NCBI GenBank assembly: GCA_900553305.1
Contig: USDI01000071.1
Location: 1 to 9,889 of the forward strand
Source of the DNA: an uncultured Lachnospiraceae bacterium
Lineage (GTDB): Bacteria > Bacillota > Clostridia > Lachnospirales > Lachnospiraceae
Direction: 5' to 3'
DNA length: 9,889 bases
Within the stretch, counting starts at the first letter, position 1. The number at the start of each line of letters is the position of its first letter. Of this stretch, positions 5,594-9,889 are shown piece after piece. Position numbers and translations under genes: made by a program. Under the pieces are notes generated by a model. That model was given only the letters and a program-made list of their open reading frames with translations, ran no database searches and had not been told where the DNA came from.

Positions 5594-6484
5594 ATGAGCA
5601 AATACATAGAAAAATGGAAACTGACGGGAAAAAATCTGACGGATGGTCTGCATGTGCATTGGAAGGAAGAGTGGAAAAGACAAGATGGGGAGAAACGTCC
5701 GGATTATCAGAAAAGAGTCTGCATGCTGCTTTTGCGGAATACGGCATTTCTGCTTGTCGCCGCCGCACTTCTGCGTGGAGCAGTGGTGTTCTGGGGAGAC
5801 AGCGTGCATGCAAGTAACACGGTCGGAAACCGGGAGCTGCCGATTTACTGTGTGAAAACGGATGAGGCGGATGGAAAGAAGATTGCACTCACCTTTGATG
5901 CGGCATGGGGAAATGAGGATACGAAGAAGATTCTCGAAATCCTTAAAAAGAATAATGTGAAAGTGACCTTTTTTATGACCGGAGGCTGGGTGGAGAGCTA
6001 TCCCGAGGACGTCAAGGCCATCCTCGCAGATGGGCATGATCTGGGAAACCACAGCGAAAACCATAAGAATATGAGCCAGATTTCTGATGAAGAAAAGAAA
6101 GAGGAACTGATGAAGGTCCATGAAAAGGTCCGGGAACTGACCGGTTATGAAATGTTCCTGTTTCGCCCGCCATATGGGGATTATGATAATGCGGTAATTA
6201 AGGTTGCTAAAGAATGTGGATATTACCCGATTCAATGGGACGTGGATTCGCTGGACTGGAAGGATTACGGAGTGGATTCCATCATTAAGACAGTTACCGG
6301 ACATAAGCATCTGGGAAGCGGATCAATTGTTTTGTGCCATAATGGAGCGAAATTCACATCTGAGGCGCTGGATAAGCTGATTCAGAACCTGAAGGATCAG
6401 GGCTATACCTTTGTGCCGCTGTCAGAGCTGATTTACAGGGATCATTATCACCTGGATCATGAGGGAAGACAGATTAAGGATTAG
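5594..6484 (+). CDS. Membrane-anchored polysaccharide deacetylase (CE4/NodB domain, PdaB-like)
   Basis: The protein has about 40 charged, presumably cytoplasmic residues, one transmembrane segment (about 44-67) and an outward-facing NodB/CE4 domain (about 95-285). CE4 enzymes remove acetyl groups from N-acetylated sugars such as peptidoglycan GlcNAc or MurNAc. Visible motifs are TFDAAWGN (catalytic base Asp102), the metal-site pair His153 and His157 in NHSENH, RPPYGD with Arg191, WDVDSLDW with Asp216, and LCHN with His249. The second Asp of the classical TFDD motif is Ala103; PdaB-type spore proteins also deviate here (TFDISWGD in B. subtilis as I recall it), so this marks the subgroup rather than a broken gene. 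Whether it deacetylates efficiently is uncertain. The ATG at 5594 has only a weak ribosome site; Met44 (5723), directly before the membrane segment, is an alternative giving a PdaB-like length. It appears monocistronic. Confidence 0.88.
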   Translation: MSKYIEKWKLTGKNLTDGLHVHWKEEWKRQDGEKRPDYQKRVCMLLLRNTAFLLVAAALLRGAVVFWGDSVHASNTVGNRELPIYCVKTDEADGKKIALTFDAAWGNEDTKKILEILKKNNVKVTFFMTGGWVESYPEDVKAILADGHDLGNHSENHKNMSQISDEEKKEELMKVHEKVRELTGYEMFLFRPPYGDYDNAVIKVAKECGYYPIQWDVDSLDWKDYGVDSIIKTVTGHKHLGSGSIVLCHNGAKFTSEALDKLIQNLKDQGYTFVPLSELIYRDHYHLDHEGRQIKD

Positions 6485-6489
6485 GGAAG

Positions 6490-6500
6490 AGGATTATCCT
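6490..6500. repeat. Palindrome just after the deacetylase stop
   Basis: AGGAT-T-ATCCT is a perfect 11-nt palindrome six bases after the stop. It lies between GGAAG (6485-6489) and CTTCC (6509-6513), which can also pair. A second weak stem follows (TAATAAC with GTTGTTA). No T-run follows any of them, so this is not a convincing intrinsic terminator. Confidence 0.3.
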
Positions 6501-6540
6501 ACTAATAACTTCCGGTTGTTATCATGGCAATCATCCCCCT

Positions 6541-6550
6541 TTCGTACGAA
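6541..6550. repeat. Perfect 10-bp palindrome TTCGTACGAA
   Basis: The palindrome lies about 90 bp before the -35 of the sensor-operon promoter and overlaps the left arm of the larger inverted repeat at 6549. It has the size of a compact operator, but no regulator family can be named from it. Confidence 0.35.
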
Positions 6551-6624
6551 TTTCCAAAGCATTTCCGTAAAAACATGTGTACTTAAATTTGAAAATTGGT
6601 AGTATATGAGGCACTTTGGAAATT
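6549..6624. repeat. 11-bp inverted repeat around a 54-nt centre, upstream of the sensor operon
   Basis: AATTTCCAAAG (6549-6559) and CTTTGGAAATT (6614-6624) are perfect inverted copies. A further ATTTCCG copy of the half-site lies at 6561-6567 in the same orientation as the left arm, so the TTTCC core appears three times in about 75 bp. The right arm ends 12 bp before the -35 at 6637. The arrangement suits protein binding sites more than a terminator, as no T-run follows. Confidence 0.5.
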
Positions 6625-6636
6625 AAAAGAGAAGAA

Positions 6637-6666
6637 CTGACAGAAAATCAGATAATCTGTTATAAT
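6637..6666 (+). promoter_or_regulatory. Sigma-A promoter of the SBP-kinase-regulator operon
   Basis: A -35 of CTGACA (6637-6642, five of six consensus bases) and a perfect TATAAT -10 (6661-6666) are separated by 18 bp. The -10 is preceded by TGT, giving an extended -10. The predicted start is near 6673, leaving a leader of about 86 nt. The spacer contains a palindrome, CAGAT-A-ATCTG (6649-6659), that a regulator could use to block polymerase. Confidence 0.75.
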
Positions 6667-6758
6667 TATAAAAACTGAGTGTGACGTTGGACCAATGAAG
6701 TTAAAATATTAATATGAGAATATATTTACAGGAAACAAAAGGAAAATGAGGGACGGGG

Positions 6759-7811
6759 ATGAATGAAAAAAACGGAAAACGGACTATCTGCATCAGAGGA
6801 ATAGCCGTGCTGATCAGTATCGTGGCTATCAGTGTATGCATTTTCATGTTTTTAACCCATATCAGGGGCTTTCGTGAGGTGGCAGATGCAGACAGCTATG
6901 ATAAATATTACGTGATGATCACCAAGGACAGCAAATCCTCTTTCTGGCAGTCGGTGTATCAGGGAGCATATCGGAGGGGGCTTGAAGAGAATGCTTACGT
7001 GGATCTTCTGGGAGAGAACCTTTCTGAGAATTATTCCAGAGAGGATCTGATGCGGATCGCGATTTCCTCCGGTGTAGATGGTATTTTTGTGGAATCGGAT
7101 GAAAGCGGGGAGCTGACAGAGCTGATCGATGAAGCTGTAGACAGGGATATTCCTGTTGTAACGCTGTATGGTGACAATACCCACAGTAAACGGTGCAGCT
7201 TTGTTGGTGTAGGAAGCTATAATCTTGGCAGGGAATATGGCAGACAGGTGCTGAAGATTGCCAGGGAGAGTACCTGGGAGAGTGCCTGGGAGAACCGGGT
7301 AATTCGGGTGGCGATCGTGATGAATGCCTATGCCATGGACACCGGACAGAATATTATCAGCTCCGGTATTCAGGATGCGATTGAACAGGAAAAAACAGAA
7401 GATATTGATTTTTCAGTTTCCTATATCACAGTAGATGATACCAATACCTTTTCTGTAGAGGAGTCTATCCGGGATATTTTTATGGAGGAGAGGCTGCCGG
7501 ATATCATCATCTGTCTGAATGAACTGAATACCACCTGCGTTTATCAGGCGGTGGTTGATTATAATCAGGTTGGACAGATTTCCATTTTGGGGTATTATGA
7601 TTCGGATACTATTATTAATGCCATTGACAGGAATGTCGTCAATGCAACGATTTCCATAGATACGGAGCGAGATGGAGGATTTTGCGTAGAAGCACTGACT
7701 GAATATTATTTACTGGGAAATACCAGTCAGTATTTTACGGCAGATGTTACCCTGATCGATAAAAGTAATGTGGCACAATACCTGGAGGGCGGTGATGAAG
7801 ATGAGAATTAA
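6759..7811 (+). CDS. Membrane-anchored sugar-binding protein homologue, XylFII-like sensor subunit
   Basis: This is a periplasmic-binding-protein fold (Peripla_BP_4, ribose/galactose/xylose class) tethered by one N-terminal hydrophobic segment (about residues 14-33). The first lobe starts at YYVMITKDSKSSFWQSVYQGA. Other class-typical stretches are SGVDGIFVES, IPVVTLYGDN, VGVGSYNLGREYG, RVAIVMNAYAMDTGQN and ISILGYYDSDTI. Cys27 (AISVC) is preceded by Val rather than Gly/Ala/Ser, so it is not a convincing lipobox; the protein is probably an uncleaved membrane anchor. No permease or ATPase gene is attached; the kinase gene overlaps its 3' end. This matches XylFII of the XylFII-LytS-YesN system, where the binding protein hands sugar status to the kinase rather than to a transporter. 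The ATG at 6759 has GAGGGA at 6748-6753. The ligand is likely a pentose or hexose, but unproven. Confidence 0.87.
   Translation: MNEKNGKRTICIRGIAVLISIVAISVCIFMFLTHIRGFREVADADSYDKYYVMITKDSKSSFWQSVYQGAYRRGLEENAYVDLLGENLSENYSREDLMRIAISSGVDGIFVESDESGELTELIDEAVDRDIPVVTLYGDNTHSKRCSFVGVGSYNLGREYGRQVLKIARESTWESAWENRVIRVAIVMNAYAMDTGQNIISSGIQDAIEQEKTEDIDFSVSYITVDDTNTFSVEESIRDIFMEERLPDIIICLNELNTTCVYQAVVDYNQVGQISILGYYDSDTIINAIDRNVVNATISIDTERDGGFCVEALTEYYLLGNTSQYFTADVTLIDKSNVAQYLEGGDEDEN
7264..7295 (+). repeat. 12-nt tandem repeat inside the binding-protein gene
   Basis: GGGAGAGTACCT (7264-7275) is followed by GGGAGAGTGCCT (7276-7287) and a partial third copy GGGAGAAC (7288-7295). In protein this reads as STWE then SAWE between the GRQVLKIARE helix and the strand beginning VIRVAIVM. 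It looks like a recent in-frame slippage expansion in a surface loop. Confidence 0.65.
7784..7789 (+). promoter_or_regulatory. Ribosome binding site deciding the kinase start
   Basis: GGAGGG lies within the end of the binding-protein gene, five bases before the ATG at 7795 and eleven before the one at 7801. The farther upstream ATG at 7768 would precede this site, so 7795 or 7801 is the likely start. Translation of the kinase is coupled to that of the binding protein. Confidence 0.7.
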
Positions 7812-9312
7812 TCCGAAAAAGCTGTCCCTTCAGGAAAAGATGAGCTGTGTTTTTATTCTGGCCAATATGTTGGTATTTCTGGTTACCCTGCTTTTATTTA
7901 CCGGAATTAACAGTATGTTCCGGGAAATAGACATGGTTTATGAAGATAATATGCACCTGAACGAGCTGTCGGATGCGCTGACTGCAGTGCAGGATAGTAT
8001 GACCGATTATCTGAATGCCAAGACCAGTGATTCCCTGGAGGAGTTTTATCGGAATGAACAGACCTATACTGAAATGGTGGAAGGGCTGAATGATGAGATC
8101 GCCGGTACTGCTTTTCTGAGGATGGAACGGAGTATCCGGCATATGTCCCGGGAATATCTGGATGTGGTAGGGCAGACGATTGAGGCCAAACGTGGACGGA
8201 ATGTGGAGAAGTACAGGGTGCGTTATGAGAATGCCACGCAGATGTATGGCTATATCGATACCTATATCAACAGTCTGAACAATGAGAGGTTCCGGAATAA
8301 CTCAGAGAATTACAGCAGGCTGTCTTATGCGTTCAGACGTTTTGAAACGATCAGCATTCTGGTGCTGACTGTTGTGATCGTGGGAAATGTGGTATTGATC
8401 ATCCGGTTTACCGGCGGCATGATCAGACCGCTCAAAGAACTGGCAACTTCTGCCAACGAGGTTGCCAAGGGAAATTTTGACACGAACCTGATACCGGTTG
8501 CGGCTGAAGATGAGATCGGCATCGTGACCAAGGCCTTTAACCAGATGGTGGTCAGCATCAGGCAGTATATTGAGAGACTGAGGCAGAGTATGGAGATCCA
8601 GCAGTCACTGAAGGAAAAGGAGCTGATGATGGAAGCACATCTGAAGGATGCGCAGCTGAAATATCTGCAGGCACAGATCAATCCGCATTTTCTGTTCAAT
8701 ACCCTGAATGCGGGTGCCCAGCTTGCTATGATGGAAGAGGCAGACAGGACATATGATTATGTTCAGAATGTAGCGGAGTTTTTTCGATACAATGTCAAAA
8801 AGGGGAATGAGACAGTTACCGTCAGGGAAGAGATTGAGCTTATAGATAACTATATATATATTCTGAATGTGAGATTTTCCGGGGAGATCCATTATGAGAA
8901 GCAGATTGATGAAGGTGTGCTTTCTGTCAGGATGCCGGCCATGATCTTGCAGCCTATCGTGGAGAATTGCATCAATCATGGAATCCGTGAAATGGAAGGA
9001 AGAGGGAAAATATGGCTTTCCGTTTATCAGGAGGATGATTTCGTCTGCATCAGTGTAAAAGACAATGGCAGCGGGATGAGTCCGGAAAACATTGAGAAGA
9101 TTCTGAATGGTTCTTACAGGCAGGAGAAGCATCCCGGAAACTCGAACGGAATTGGCATGGATAATGTCATTGCCAGACTGAAGCTGTATTCGGAAATGGA
9201 TGAAGTGATGAGTATTTACAGCGAAGGGAAGAATATGGGAACGGAGTTTGTTATATACCTGAAGAAAAAGGAAGAGGGGGAGCTTTATCATGTACAGGAT
9301 CATGCTGGCTGA
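7795..9312 (+). CDS. LytS/YesM-type sensor histidine kinase with HAMP domain
   Basis: This is the membrane sensor kinase of a sugar-responsive system. Using the 7795 start (505 aa), TM1 is at about 16-38 and an extracytoplasmic, mostly helical sensor region at about 39-183. TM2 is at about 184-203, followed by HAMP (about 204-262, with MIRPLKELATSANEVAKGNF), a coiled linker, and the His_kinase domain with phospho-acceptor His298 in QINPHFLFNTLN. The HATPase domain has N-box Asn391 (VENCINHG), G1 box from Asp423 (DNGSGM) and G2 near 450 (NGIGMDN). The helical sensor region without its own sugar-binding fold fits a kinase that reads ligand through a partner, as LytS does with XylFII. The gene overlaps the binding-protein gene upstream (17 nt) and the regulator gene downstream (23 nt). 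All catalytic motifs are intact. Confidence 0.92.
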   Translation: MKMRINPKKLSLQEKMSCVFILANMLVFLVTLLLFTGINSMFREIDMVYEDNMHLNELSDALTAVQDSMTDYLNAKTSDSLEEFYRNEQTYTEMVEGLNDEIAGTAFLRMERSIRHMSREYLDVVGQTIEAKRGRNVEKYRVRYENATQMYGYIDTYINSLNNERFRNNSENYSRLSYAFRRFETISILVLTVVIVGNVVLIIRFTGGMIRPLKELATSANEVAKGNFDTNLIPVAAEDEIGIVTKAFNQMVVSIRQYIERLRQSMEIQQSLKEKELMMEAHLKDAQLKYLQAQINPHFLFNTLNAGAQLAMMEEADRTYDYVQNVAEFFRYNVKKGNETVTVREEIELIDNYIYILNVRFSGEIHYEKQIDEGVLSVRMPAMILQPIVENCINHGIREMEGRGKIWLSVYQEDDFVCISVKDNGSGMSPENIEKILNGSYRQEKHPGNSNGIGMDNVIARLKLYSEMDEVMSIYSEGKNMGTEFVIYLKKKEEGELYHVQDHAG

Positions 9313-9889
9313 TGATGAAGGGATCGTGATCGATTCCCTGAAATTTATTATTGAAAAAGAATTTGGGGATCTCTGTGAGATCCAGTATGCCAAAACAGGA
9401 AGAAGTGTAATTGAGCTGGCGGAAAGCTTCCGGCCGGATATCGCGGTCATGGATATCCAGATGCCCGGTATCAATGGAATTGACGCCATAAAGGAAATCA
9501 AGAAGTCAAACAGCAGTACAGTGTTTATCGTGATGTCGGCCTATGATAAGTTCGACTATGCGCAGGAGGCCATTTCACTTGGGGTTCTTGAGTATATTAC
9601 GAAGCCCATGGAGAGAAAGCGGATCCTGGCTGTCCTGAAAAAAGCCATGGAGATCATTGACAGGGAAAGGGAAAAGCGGAAAAGGGAACTACTGATCAAG
9701 GAAAAGCTGGAAACGGTAGTTCCCATTATTGAATGCGGGCTGATCTCCAATATCCTTCTGCAGGAGCACTTTGAAGAGGATATAGAAAATTATAAAACAC
9801 TGCTTGGGATGGACAGCAGATATGCCTACATGGTGGCAGTTGTATGTGGGGATGAAAATTCCAGTACCTTCAGCCGGATATCCATAAGC
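9290..9889 (+). CDS. Response regulator, YesN type (partial, runs off the right edge)
   Basis: The frame is open from the ATG at 9290 to the window end (200 codons, no stop). GAGGGGG at 9274-9280 is its ribosome site, and it overlaps the kinase gene by 23 nt. The receiver domain (about residues 1-120) is complete. The acidic pocket is Asp8/Asp9 (MLADDEG), the phospho-acceptor is Asp55 (AVMDIQMPG), Ser83 is the switch residue (VMSAYDKFDYA), and Lys105 lies in ITKPM. A charged coiled linker (about 115-140) follows, then a region (EKLETVVPIIECGLISNILL onward) like the middle part of YesN regulators in related clostridia. An AraC-type DNA-binding domain is expected beyond the edge but is not seen here. 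Its likely job is to activate a sugar transporter operon when the upstream kinase is stimulated. Confidence 0.88.
   Translation, partial: MYRIMLADDEGIVIDSLKFIIEKEFGDLCEIQYAKTGRSVIELAESFRPDIAVMDIQMPGINGIDAIKEIKKSNSSTVFIVMSAYDKFDYAQEAISLGVLEYITKPMERKRILAVLKKAMEIIDREREKRKRELLIKEKLETVVPIIECGLISNILLQEHFEEDIENYKTLLGMDSRYAYMVAVVCGDENSSTFSRISIS

Noticed and set aside
5894..5912. Loss of the second Asp in the deacetylase TFDD motif as evidence of a dead enzyme
   Set aside because: PdaB-type members of the family commonly deviate at this position and all other metal and catalytic residues are present, so it was not called a pseudogene.
5435..6310. 291-codon open frame on the minus strand opposite the deacetylase
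   Set aside because: The plus strand carries all five CE4 motifs in order. The minus product has no recognisable domain and is rich in His, Phe and Cys, as expected from an antisense shadow.
6503..6520. TAATAAC/GTTGTTA stem as a terminator for the deacetylase gene
   Set aside because: The stem is short and AT-rich and no T-run follows, so it does not meet the shape of an intrinsic terminator.
6825..6850. Lipobox around Cys27 of the tethered binding protein
   Set aside because: The residue before Cys is Val rather than Gly, Ala or Ser, and hydrophobic residues continue past the cysteine. An uncleaved membrane anchor fits better.
8605..9501. 298-codon open frame on the minus strand opposite the kinase and regulator
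   Set aside because: It overlaps two plus-strand genes with intact catalytic motifs, has no ribosome site of note and no recognisable fold.

Overview
The window reads as a chromosomal segment of a Gram-positive gut anaerobe, most likely a member of the Lachnospiraceae (Clostridia). This is inferred from the protein flavour, the moderate GC content, strong AGGAGG-like ribosome sites, a YlmH-type S4 protein, a PdaB-like deacetylase, and a sugar-sensing SBP / LytS-type kinase / YesN-type regulator cluster. No phage, transposon, CRISPR, rRNA or tRNA signal was seen.

Layout. The first ~45 nt may hold the tail of an upstream gene, followed by a strong hairpin (46-86). A MATE-family efflux pump (124-1494, +) follows and converges on a cytoplasmic glycoside hydrolase family 2 enzyme (1548-3425, -). 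The two appear to share one hairpin terminator that overlaps the MATE stop codon. A 186-nt divergent spacer carries two candidate extended -10 promoters pointing towards each other. To its right is a two-gene unit: a YlmH-type S4 RNA-binding protein with a TTG start (3612-4346), overlapping by 7 nt an AEC-family permease (4340-5410). A membrane-anchored polysaccharide deacetylase of the PdaB-like type (5594-6484) stands alone, preceded by a possible forespore-type promoter.

The last third is the most informative. A well-formed sigma-A promoter (6637-6666) precedes three overlapping genes: a membrane-anchored sugar-binding-protein homologue (6759-7811), a two-TM HAMP/His_kinase/HATPase sensor (7795-9312), and a receiver-domain response regulator of the YesN type that runs off the right edge (9290-9889). 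This order matches the XylFII-LytS-YesN three-component sugar-sensing arrangement known from Clostridium. There, a dedicated tethered binding protein reports sugar to the kinase, and the regulator activates a sugar ABC transporter operon. The ligand and target operon here cannot be read from the window. A sugar transport operon just beyond the right edge would fit.

Smaller oddities include a six-residue tandem repeat in a long cytoplasmic loop of the AEC permease, a 12-nt repeat in the tethered binding protein, a degenerate 15-nt periodic repeat crossing the hydrolase stop codon, and several dyads upstream of the sensor operon. Nothing here demonstrates a wholly new system. The three-component sensor, and its unusually dyad-rich upstream region, is the best candidate for follow-up.
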